Below are positions 25,558 to 34,979 of a stretch of 64,000 bases of DNA, piece after piece. The notes beneath the pieces are model-generated. The model saw only the letters and a list, made by a program, of their open reading frames with translations. It searched no databases and had not been told where the DNA came from. Numbering within the stretch: position 1 is the stretch's first letter; each line of letters begins with the position of its first letter. The stretch is from Takifugu bimaculatus (taxonomy: Eukaryota > Chordata > Actinopteri > Tetraodontiformes > Tetraodontidae). The stretch spans positions 11,657,804-11,721,803 of the forward strand of contig CP034986.1 in the NCBI GenBank assembly GCA_004026145.2, given 5' to 3'. The translations under genes and the position numbers were made by a program.

Positions 25558-26068
25558 TCTATACTTGGAAAGAGAGGGTAAATGGACTGGTTATACTGGG
25601 GTAGAGAGGGTAAATGGACTGGTTATACTGGTTATACTATGGTAGAGAGGGTAAATGGACTGGTTATACTGGGGTAGAGAGGGTAAATGGACTGGTTATA
25701 CTGGGAAAGAGAGGGTAAATGGACTGGTTATACTATGGTAGAGAGGGTAAATGGACTGGTTATACTGGGGTAGAGAGGGTAAATGGACTAGTTATACTGG
25801 TACAGAGAGGTAATATACTAGTTAAACTGGTACAGAGAGGGTAATATACTGGTTATACTGGTTATACTGGTACAGATAGGTAATATACTAGTTATACTGG
25901 TACAGAGAGGTAATATACTAGTTATACTGGTACGGAGAGGTAATATACTGGTTATACTGGTACAGAGAGGTAATATACTGGTTATACTGGTACAGAGAGG
26001 TAATATACTGGTTATACTGGTACAGAGAGGGTAATGGACTATACTGGGAAAGCAAAGCTAAATGACTG
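25558..26068 (+). repeat. Minisatellite, about 16 units of 30-32 bp
   Basis: Tandem array in two blocks. The first seven units are 32 bp and read roughly AGAGAGGGTAAATGGACTGG then TTATACTGGGGT. About nine later units are 30 bp and read AGAGAGGTAATATACTGG then TTATACTGGTAC. Two units carry an extra nine bases (ACTGGTTAT, an internal slip). The last unit decays after 26040. In the first block the variable five bases before AGAG cycle between GGGGT, ATGGT and GGAAA, which suggests multi-unit duplications. The motif GGTAAATGGACTGG also opens a repeat I know to be common in teleosts, so the array may have been seeded by such an element. Confidence 0.95.
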
Positions 26069-26074
26069 TTGATG

Positions 26075-28200
26075 CCGGGACAGCAATGGTTGACAGGCTC
26101 AGTTACTTTGAAATTAAACTTTTTTTGTTCTTCTTGTTGTATTTGATTGGATTTGTTCTTTGGTGAAATTTAAATGAAGAATGAAATGTTTTGCGTCAGA
26201 CACTTGCTGGCGTCCATCAGAGCTCACAGGGCGACGCTGATTTAGACTAATTGGCTGTGATAGCTCTTCTCCTCAGGTGTTTAAAGCCAATGTGAGGTTC
26301 TAATATTCATCAGAAATAATCATGTAATTGTGTCATTATAACAGCAGCCAGTGGGGACTTCCCAGCATGCACCTGGAAGGACAGAAAGAGGATGGGGGGG
26401 GGCGAAATGGACACAAAGTGCCACCTTTAGACACGAGGAGGAAGGTGAAAGCTGATGATGCTGAAGGTGATGAAACTTGTCAGCAATGCATCTGAAGGTA
26501 ATTTACCAGGTTTTTCGGCCCTCTATTAGCTTTGGTATCTAAGTCACGCGTTAGCAATAGCATGGTGGCTAACATGGCTAACAATAATGAGCTGAGCGTA
26601 TCATATCTGAGGGACCCAACTCCTCACCCACTTTAACCTCTTTATTTGGGTCTCCGAGCGTCGCGGTAGACCTCAGGAAAGGACGCGGGGGGGGTGAGAA
26701 GGGGTGGCGGGGCGGCCGCCGCTCGGTGGCCGCGGGCTGGAGGGGTGAGGGTGGGTGAGGCAGGAGGGTGAGGGGATAATTAAGCGAGCACGGTGACAGC
26801 TGCAGCAGGTCCTGAGCTCCACTGAGCTGAATTAATGACATCAGCAGAGCCCGGCAGCGCCACCGCCGCTAACATTTGATCATTAATTATTAGCCTTTTG
26901 ACAGAGTGGAGCTGCCTGACCCTCACCTGCCCGTCAGCAAGGCCTCGCCTAAAGCGCATGTCTCTCTTGCACGCAGAGCTTTGAGAAAGAAGAGCCTCCC
27001 GGATGGATCTTTAGACCATCTTTATCTGCGTATGTCCCGTGTCAGAGGAAAGTTCTGGCTAAACCTGGCTGGTGTTTATATGACCTGGCTGACTGCCGTG
27101 GTGGTTACACCTGTGCACGAGTGTGTGTTTGTCCTCCTCTGGCCTTTGGATGGCACACACCCCCATGTAATATTAACCAGTGTCAGATATCTCACCTTGA
27201 GTCTCTAAGAGGGAAGTTAAGTTTACCTGCAGGTCTGAGCGAAGGAGCCGCCGGAGGAGCCTGCTCTCATGCTAACCAATAACCTTTAATATTTAATCCT
27301 GGCTGGGCGATATGTTTAGAGACTCTCTGCACTTCCAACTTGTTGTGAAACCACTGAGAGGCGGCGGCGGTGTGGATCCACTCTCACTTCACTGTTAGAT
27401 TATTTTTACCTGTTCAAACACGGTCGACTGAATTATTTATCCCACAGAGCGACTTCGCTTCGCTCTCTTGCTGCCAGTATAAAACATGCTTTTACCTCTC
27501 GTGCGGTGAGCGAGTGCTTCAGGACAGGGCAGAAAAAGTGGAAACGTCATTGCTTACTGGGACAACAAGCGCAAACACTTGTTGGTGAACCTGATCTGAG
27601 GTTTCTTTCTGAATTATAGATGAAATCTCAAAGTGAATCGCTACAAGGTTAGCATGTTGCTGCTCCCGCGGTGAAAACCTTCCACCGTGTTTCAGGACAA
27701 ACTTTGAGGTTGATGGACTGACGCTGGTGGTAACAACGACAAAAACAACTGGCCGCTCAGTCAGCGAGATACAATTGAAGCGACGGCGAGTGTTCAAAAA
27801 TGTGCAGTTACTTTGCAGAGCGAGAGCCAGGCTGATTATTTTTTAGTGGACTGGTGGAAGATTTAATTACAAAGTGGGAAGTGAATCTTTAATGATGATG
27901 GGACAGGCCTCTTCAATTTAGTATATTCACACCAGAATGTCGAGGATTAAAGGAAAACAAAGCGCTCACAAAACATCCGCCATATTGCCTCTGATGACGA
28001 ACAAAAAGGATTGTTTTTTTAAAACTTTTTCCTCTTATGAGATGGTGGTGATGATGGCTAATGCAAATTAAACACCTCTCACAACAACTGGAGATATCTG
28101 GTGCATTGGCTCAAACAGCATCATGGGTAATTATGTAAACTGGTCAATGAGGGTAGTTTACTGGTTTGGAAAGTTTATGCTCTCATGTCTACCCTAAAGT
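26075..28200. other. Non-coding stretch with CpG- and G-rich patch
   Basis: AT-rich to 26340, then a CpG-dense, G-rich patch at 26640-26776 containing CGGCCGCCGC and G runs of 4-8. This is followed by a homeodomain-rich island at 26815-26910. The open frame at 26906-27208 (+) has no domain. 27840-28200 is AT-rich and shows nothing specific. Confidence 0.5.
26815..26910. promoter_or_regulatory. Candidate homeodomain-rich regulatory island
   Basis: GAATTAATGACATCAGC (about 26830-26846) and GATCATTAATTATTAGCC (about 26878-26895) are separated by a CpG-rich spacer. It abuts the CpG- and G-rich patch at 26640-26776. A role is inferred from motif density. Confidence 0.35.
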
Positions 28201-28206
28201 TTAAAT

Positions 28207-28490
28207 AATGCTGGTCCATCTGAACTTATTCCTAAATAAATTACATATTAATCCTTTAAAACTGGGGCGTGTCTATTTGATTGACATGCTTGATGTACAC
28301 TACAGTCAGTGGGGGGTACAAAGACTGATGGCATGACTAGACATGCCCCTTGCTCCACCCCAATCCCGCCCCCATATCTAAATATGGTTACTCCTGGCCC
28401 CAAAAAGTCAAGATGGTGACATCCAGTTAGCCAAACGCCACGTTTCTAAAACCACAAACCGGTGGGTGACATCACGGAGGGTTGCCACCT
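28207..28490 (+). repeat. Dispersed teleost short repeat, copy A
   Basis: Key words in order: ATGCTGGTCCATCTGAAC, TTTGATTGACATG (about 28276-28288), AGACATGCCCCTTGCTCC, CCCGCCCCCATATCTAAATA, TGGTTACTCCTGG, CAAAAAGTCAAGATGGTGAC, and ACAAACCGGTGGGTGACATC. The same order occurs at 38345-38560. From memory, the closing part (plants of ACAAACC-GGGTGAC-TCACGG type) belongs to a repeat widespread in percomorph fish. No ORF or terminal inverted repeat is seen. Confidence 0.7.
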
Positions 28491-28499
28491 GGTAAACCC

Positions 28500-29080
28500 G
28501 AGTGTGTTAGAAGCATCAATGTTAGCAGAGTGTGAACATAACTGTGTGTTTCAAAACATTAACACTAACTCTGCACAGACGAGGCCAAATGCCCAACAAT
28601 GCTGTTACGATATGTGAAAAACGGAACCCGGCTCACCACTGAGTGCAGACAAGATGAATTTTACAGACCCAATAACGCTATTGGCGGTTGAGGTGAGGAT
28701 TTATAAAGTCGGCATTAGCACCAAGTTCCAAGGAAAGACTCATTTAAAAGGAATTGATGGAGAAAACACAGATGTAGAACCAGCGGCGGTTATTGTGCAC
28801 TTGTCTGAGTCACCAAAGGCGAAGGATAAGGATTCCGTCGGCTTACAGAGGGAATAACATTAAACTATGATGAGCTTTTTCCTGTAATGACAGAAAAAAA
28901 AAAACTTCCCCTGAATCACAAACGCAGATAAAGATCAATAACATCTTAACGGCGCACAAAGATGGGAGAAAATGTCCTCCTGCACAAAAGCAATAAGGAG
29001 GTTTCTCCCTCCCCTCCCCTCCCCTCCCCTCTCCCCCTGTCCTCACACTGGGGGCGGCTTTCTGCATCAGAAGAATTCCT
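28500..29080. other. Non-coding stretch
   Basis: Unique sequence with a short + strand frame (28654-28857) of no recognisable type, then the CCCCT array. Nothing else stands out. Confidence 0.5.
29005..29038. repeat. (CCCCT)n microsatellite
   Basis: About six CCCCT units. The complementary strand carries AGGGG repeats that fit a G-quadruplex pattern. Confidence 0.9.
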
Positions 29081-29500
29081 GGCAAATTAATGCACTACCT
29101 CTTGGGCTAATTAAATTAGAGGGGATCAAAACTACAGAGCAGCTTTTGTGGTGGACACAATGTTGTGCTTCATGCGCTCTTTGCTCTGAGGGGAATTTCT
29201 GCCATTTAGCCTGCACTCTGCCTGCAGCGCCGTGCTGGACTCGCTCTAACACAGTCAACTTTCTCTAATTTGCTTGAATGAGAAAGAATTATTAACTGAT
29301 AATAAGAAAACCGAGACGGAGAGAGCGTGCGTCTCAGGGCTGCAGGCAAGGATGAGTGTGAAAAGGGCAAAGTCGCAACACCTGAAGCTCATGCCGTTTC
29401 TTTTCTGTTATTAATTCCTCTGCCTAAAACGAGGCATTCAGGAGTAAAATTGCTGTGCAAATGACAAGAACAATTATGGTTGTAATTCCTCTTCTTTGGA
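29080..29500. promoter_or_regulatory. Candidate conserved non-coding element
   Basis: One of the most enhancer-like segments. It contains GCAAATTAATGCAC (from about 29082), TAATTA at 29108-29113, CTCTAATTTGCTTGAATGAG near 29263, GAATTATTAACTGATAATAAG near 29287, and ACAATTATGGTTGTAATTCC near 29470. It is repeat-free and ORF-poor. Confidence 0.4.
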
Positions 29501-29509
29501 AGAGAGTGT

Positions 29510-31320
29510 GCAGCTTTGTTGCAGCTCTAACTGGATCAGGCTGCTAACAAGCTACCGCTAACCGCCTAGCATTGGGTGTGACCTCTGTGAAGGGTGTCAG
29601 TTATTCTGCATCAAGGGGGCCTTAGGGACCGTGTTCTGCAGCAGAGCTTCAAATGTTCCTGTGAGGAACCCCGAGAAGCTGAGGGCAGAGAACACGCAAA
29701 AAAATCCTGAAAATTTGACACTTTTAAAAAATATATTGATTGATATTGTCCACGTCTTTACACGAATGGTATGAACTGGTCTCTGGACACATCCAACCTT
29801 TCAGCAGCAGTTTAAAGCCCGAAATCAGAGCTGTACATCCAGTCCAAACCAGGACAGAAGGCTCAAGCATGAGCTTAAGTTTTGTCTGTGCTGCAGCTCT
29901 CTGCGTGAGATAGTCACGCATTACCACCAATTTACAACAGCATTAATGAAGTGAAGAAAGGGGCCTGGGGGGATGCTTTGGATCAGAAACAGAACTCTTG
30001 ACTGTTGTTTGCACCTTCAGGAAGGAAGTAAGCCCCTCCCACTTCACCCAGCACATCCCAGCCTGTGTTGGCGGCGGCGTACCAGAAGATTAAGAATTAA
30101 TCCAGCCGTCAAAGTGCGCTTACCTTGACGTGAAGGTGGGCTTCTCCTCCTCAGAGGCTGAGCCGTGTTTTTGTCTGCTGCAATCCTCTGAAGCGCGTGA
30201 GGAAGGTTAATCATTCAGGTTGAGCCTGTCATCAACAGGGCGCCTCAGCAGTCAGCGGCCATGTTTATTACATGAACACGCGGGCCTGGTTTCATTTATC
30301 TTGGATGAAAACATGTTTACCAGCCTGTAATTCCACTGAAAACAAGGGGAACAAAAGCAGCACCTGAGCTGCACCTTCATTTGCATTCTCCCCCGCACGC
30401 GTCGAGCATTTAGAGAGGTATTACAGAGAGGTATTACACGGGTTCATCCCAGCGCAGCCAGCTCAGGTTCACAACATCCCACCGACGCTCCAGCAAGGTT
30501 AATTCACCGGAAGTGCAACAGTTCCAAACGTTTCCTAACACTGTTTTGTTGGATCGCATCAAAAGAGTCAAAATTCCGAAACTTGGCTCAGTCAGTTACC
30601 GAGTAATTCTCTGATAGTTTTGTTGTTGTTGACAGTTTATTCACTTTTTTCTGATTCAAAGAATACACATGAAGTTTTGTCCAGGAACTTTGTTGCAGAC
30701 ACTGTTTTTTTACCACAGCAAATCAGATTGTGGAAGCATCTGAAGACAGACATTCGATGGTATGGGAGCATCGAGGGGCGGGGAGGAGGGGGGTAAAACA
30801 AGCAGCTGTCCAAATTGCAACTTGCTCTGTAATCCAGAGAGAATTAGGGCCCTTCCTGTGTACAAGGCCCTGTCCCAGTCAGGGCCCCTGTCCTGTTTAG
30901 ATTTGTGAGCTTGATAAACCTCGTTGGCCAACAGGTCTGTTATGAGTGGGAAACAGCAACGCAAGCGGGTGGGGGGAGGGGCAGAGTTTCTCATAGCCAA
31001 AGTCAACCAGGGGATAATACCTCAATCCTAATGGGGCTCAGCGTGGGCATTATCTGGCCTCAAATGTTTTTTTCCCCTCCCCAACTTCCTCTTTGTTCGT
31101 GTGGAAGTTTATCCAGAGCTGCTCCATGAAGCAGGACCAACCTCGCTGGTTCTGTTTCAGGTAGATTTTGACCCCCACGGAGGGAATCAGGACATGAGGC
31201 AAAGCTCTTCCTCTCCTGTCGTACCGCAGGGATCAGTCCGCCTTTTCCCATCTAAACGCCGCAGGAAGGAAGGCAGCAGCCGCCACACCAGCCTCCGTCT
31301 CATGATTAAAGCCTTAATAT
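29510..31320. other. Non-coding stretch, no gene seen
   Basis: Unique sequence without domain-bearing frames. A G-rich run lies at about 30776-30796. The frame at 31101-31337 contains PVVPQGSVRLFP, which is discussed and rejected as a reverse-transcriptase box. Confidence 0.5.
30413..30438 (+). repeat. 13-bp tandem duplication
   Basis: AGAGAGGTATTAC occurs twice head to tail. A simple recent duplication. Confidence 0.85.
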
Positions 31321-31329
31321 CTGAGAGAG

Positions 31330-31560
31330 GCGTCTGATGGAACAGATTAAATAATGATTCTTGTCGAGATGCACCGAGAGCGAGTGGCGGCACACACCTC
31401 TAGAGCCCGATCACCATTTGAAGTGATTACAAGGTCGTTATGTAGCGGAGAGAAGCTAATGATGCGCTTTTCACCACAAAAAGAAATCATACTCGTGGTT
31501 TCCTTCGCCAACACTTTCATTCTTATCAGCAAAGACAAAAAAGGTGTCTGTTCCTAATGG
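31330..31560. promoter_or_regulatory. Candidate conserved non-coding element
   Basis: GATTAAATAATGATTC (about 31345-31360), ACCATTTGAAGTGATTAC (31412-31429) and AGCTAATGATGCGC (about 31454) form an AT-rich cluster without repeats. Inferred from motif content only. Confidence 0.3.
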
Positions 31561-32090
31561 AATCATTTTCACATCAGGAAAAACGTGTCAAAATATTTTA
31601 CCGCCAAAGCCGCTCTGACGATATCTGTCAAATCCTCGGCAGACTAATCTCGCAATATTGCACGCCGAATATTCGTGTTAAAAAATGAGAAGGAGCGAGC
31701 GTGATGGTGGCGTCGGGCCCCACCAGGATTTTAATAAGGACAGTTTATCTTGTGTTGCCAATGAAGACGGTCGTCAGGCTGCTTTTGCTCGCAGGTGACG
31801 GGACACGAATGACGGTTCGAGGTGAGCAGATGGTGACGAGGTGAACAAATCAGTTTTAATTTCTCCTCATTTGTCTCGCCGGGACAGGAAAAGACAAAGG
31901 AACGGATGGCTGGCGGTGGATCGGGGGCCTCGCAGCCAACGCAGGGGCTTGTGGGTACCGATTCAAACCACATTAATGTCACCAAAACCCAAACTCATTA
32001 CGAGGAAATAAATCTAAATAAGCCCACTAATTGAAAAATTGAGAATTATTGCTTCATGATCGTCTCCACTCTTAATAAAACAGTCTGTCA

Positions 32091-32114
32091 AAAACCATAG
32101 ACTGTAAATAAACG
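32091..32114. repeat. Fragment of a teleost short repeat end
   Basis: ACCATAGACTGTAAATAAAC closely resembles the CCATAGACTGTATATAA-type end that I associate with the family of copies A and B. It is short and isolated, so chance or independent origin cannot be excluded. Confidence 0.4.
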
Positions 32115-32285
32115 TGTGTGACAGGAAACGATAGAACATGTGGGAACCAAACACGTAACCTCTGCAAAGTTTTGGCTCCAAAGGTCTCAGTGAAAGAGGA
32201 GATACAGCGAGTGTTTTTATTTGAAACAATCATGGTGACAAAAACACGATACAGAGGAGAAGTTCAGCTGATGGGAACACAGTGA

Positions 32286-32395
32286 GGAGCCTGCCTGTTT
32301 GCTGACGACACCCAGGTCTTTACAGGAAACATCTGGTCACAACAGTCACCTAAAGCAACTGATCCTTTAGCACCAAATCCCCGAGGAGACCGCTA
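32286..32395 (+). mobile_element. Decayed LINE reverse transcriptase fragment (FADD box)
   Basis: The frame at 32286 translates as GACLFADDTQVFTGN. FADDTQVF at 32298-32321 matches the catalytic (Y/F)ADD-T-Q motif of non-LTR reverse transcriptases. The frame stays open to a stop at 32394. The bases that follow, in the same frame, still encode KKLKLRLLFMRRLK, which recalls the KK-QRL-FLRRL segment downstream of the RT core in some fish LINEs. The GVPQGS box expected some 100 bp upstream is not visible, so the copy is broken. Confidence 0.55.
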
Positions 32396-32399
32396 AAAG

Positions 32400-33570
32400 A
32401 AACTCAAGCTTCGCCTCCTGTTCATGCGGAGGCTGAAAATTCAATCCTGGCGGATCAGAACACACGGGAAGCACTTTGAACTTTCAACACTGGTGGCTCC
32501 AACACAACACTCAGTCAAACATGCCTAACGTCGGGAGCCGCTGCCATCCTCAGCATCATCGAATATCCAGAGACATGACCTGGACGCAGAGTTCCACCAT
32601 CTTTATCTGAAGAGATCCGCGTGTTCTTATCGTCTTTAGTGAGATTTTCTGTGGCTGGGCCACTTCAGAGGACGTTGGCGACGCCTCCCCCCGCTGGGTA
32701 AACAATGGGGCCTGAGAACAGACGCTCTCTCTGCTCCGTCTCCAACACTCACACCCCGTCTCTCCTCTCCTACCTTCTCTCACTTCTCTCTTTCCTTCCC
32801 TCCGCCGCTCAGACCCCCGCCCGGCTTTCAGCACGCACTCCGACCCTATCTCTCAGAGTACAGGACCCCGTCGGCCCGTTTCCTCTGTCAAACACCCCCT
32901 GCCTCCCCCTCCTCTCCCTTTTTGTTTGCTTTACTGTAATCATTTCACTGGCCCAGAAACGTGTGGGTGTGCTGGCAGCGGTACAACAACGAGAGTCAGA
33001 CACAGAGAAGTTACATGGGAACTGAGTTAAGGTTGAATATTTATTAGAAGAAGCCATCTGGCGTCACTGTGTCTGTACAAAGAGGGCTCACTCTCCTCGT
33101 GTAATAGTCCTCCGCCTTCCCCGACTTTATCTCTCTTGCTCCTTCTCCCGTTTTTCTGCGTTCCCCCTCATGTCCCAGAGAAAATATTCGGCTCTGACCA
33201 CATGCTCACACAGCCTTTCACATAATCACAGCATTATAGCATTTCAAAGAGTCGCTAATCAAAGGAACCAGCGCTTGCCTCTTTTACCCTAAATGGTTTA
33301 TTTTGCTGCTCCGGCACGGGCGAGGTGGTAGTGGTTGGGGGGAGGGGGTGTGAGCGTTTGAGGTATCCATGCAAAACTGGAGCCCTTTAGGCAAAGATTT
33401 AGAATAAGATAGGAAATTACGTTGAGGCTGAACTGAATGACGATGGTTTTTAGAACGGAAACCTATTTTTGAGAACTGTTGGGCGCGGCCACATGTGGAA
33501 TCGTCAGCAGGGGACACTAAAACTCACATCAATGATATAGGCACAGTTATTCGGTTTAGGTGTTTTAACA
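32400..33570. other. Non-coding stretch
   Basis: Beyond the possible LINE tail (to about 32500) there is pyrimidine-rich sequence at 32720-32820 and 33105-33180. No gene is seen. Confidence 0.5.
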
Positions 33571-33574
33571 ACTC

Positions 33575-33649
33575 CTGGCTAATGGCGTCCCACAAGGTTC
33601 TGTCTTCGGACCAATGTTGTTCTCATTTGTCGACGTTCGACCTGGCTAA
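33575..33649 (+). mobile_element. Decayed LINE reverse transcriptase fragment (GVPQGS box)
   Basis: The frame at 33575 translates as LANGVPQGSVFGPMLFSF, matching the non-LTR reverse-transcriptase block GVPQGSVLGPLLF almost exactly. An in-frame stop lies upstream (33566) and another at 33647. It is on the same strand as the FADD fragment at 32298 but lies downstream of it. A single intact element would have the reverse order, so these are separate insertions or a rearranged copy. Confidence 0.75.
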
Positions 33650-33659
33650 CACTGATGAA

Positions 33660-34100
33660 TTAATTGAATGCCGTAGGTGAGAAATGTGATGGACATCTGG
33701 AATCAGAATGTTTTCCTAAAAATATGAAGGACAGTTTATTTTTGGTAAACTCAAGAATGACAGTGAAAATACTGGACTTGTGTGAATGTTCCCCACAGTG
33801 GAACGTTGTAATTGCCCTCACTGTATGATGTCACTGCTACTTTAACTTTGCTGCTTTGACTTTAACTGTGGTATTTAATGAAGTATAACGAAAAGATGTT
33901 TACTTTGAGAAAAAAAATAAAACACTGGAAAGCTGATATCACTATATTAATATTATTATTTTTGGAATCACTTCAGGACGTTGAAAAATAATAAAAAACT
34001 TTCATTTCAGCTCATTTTATATTGTCTTGGGTAAACATTTGTCTTGCTGCTATCGTCATGTAGCTCAGTGAAATGATGTAAAGAGAGAAAACATTCACGT
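33660..34100. other. AT-rich non-coding stretch
   Basis: Very AT-rich (33700-34080), with TTAATATTATTATTTTTGG. No ORF, no repeat unit. Its position suggests it may include the 3' remains of the 33.6-kb LINE, but nothing proves this. Confidence 0.45.
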
Positions 34101-34109
34101 TACTCTTTG

Positions 34110-34470
34110 TGACTTGAATCTTTGCCTTTTTTTCCTCGCTCTTCTTTTGCTTTGGAATTTACTGTATTAATTGAAAGAATTTTTCCACATTATGAGCTAT
34201 TACTGAGAGCAATATGGCCGCATGAGCAGCGGCTAAACGAGCCGCGGATGTATACTGGTATGTTGTCTGCTGTGCAGGTACGCGCCATGCATCCCAATTA
34301 TGGCAGAGTAAAGCAAAATGAAATTTCCATCTCCATTCAGGAATATGAATGTGCTGTTTTTATGAGAGGAAAAAGGTGCCAGAGAGGTAAGCACCTTTCC
34401 AGCAGCGTGAAAAATGGCACCAATTAAAGCTTAACTTGCTTGTTTTCTCATAACATACATGTTTTCATAA
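34110..34470. promoter_or_regulatory. Candidate conserved non-coding element with paired CACCT boxes
   Basis: ATTAATTGAAAG at 34166-34177, CCCAATTATGG near 34293 and GGCACCAATTAAAGC near 34415 mark a homeodomain-rich island. AAAGGTGC (34372-34379) and GCACCTTT (34391-34398) form an inverted pair 11 bp apart, with a further AGGTA between them. That fits a ZEB-type bipartite site. Confidence 0.4.
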
Positions 34471-34754
34471 GTCTGAAATCAAATAATTGCTCCTCTTTAT
34501 ATCAGGCACAATAAAAGCCAAACTGTGGCAGCTCGAGGACGCTCTTGAATATTTTAGTGGAATTTCTGAGGTGCTGTGAAAAAAAGGGGGCTGCAGAGAA
34601 TGCGAGAGGAATATCGAGGTTCCTTCAAGGAAAAAAAAAAAGGCCTTGTTTATCTTCTTGGGCTGGAACGCGTTCTTGATTTCATTTTTGTGATTATATG
34701 CCAACTGCAGCACACTGGTCCCTCACAGATTACATGAAAACTGTGTTTATTCCT

Positions 34755-34975
34755 GAAAATTAATGAAAATATGCTGGTTTGCCTGAAGCTGTGCAACTTT
34801 CTGCTGTCATCGTTGCGTCCAGCAGGTTTCCGGAGACCGTGTCCAATCAGGCGCCTGCTTTCAGCAACAATATGTGTTTCTCTGTTTTTCATTGCAGCAG
34901 CAACAGCTCATCAAACACTCAGTAGTCATTTATGTTGGCTCATTAAAAACTTATTAATTGCCGATTAATCTTTTT
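34755..34975. promoter_or_regulatory. Candidate conserved non-coding element
   Basis: TTAATGAAAATATGC near 34759, TTATTAATTG at 34951-34960 and the palindrome GATTAATC at 34963-34970. AT-rich and repeat-free. Confidence 0.35.
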
Positions 34976-34979
34976 TTTA

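Noticed and set aside
31207..31242. PVVPQGSVRLFP as a third GVPQGS reverse-transcriptase box
   Set aside because: Lacks the preceding Gly and the GPLLF tail. No other reverse-transcriptase block is nearby, so chance is as likely.
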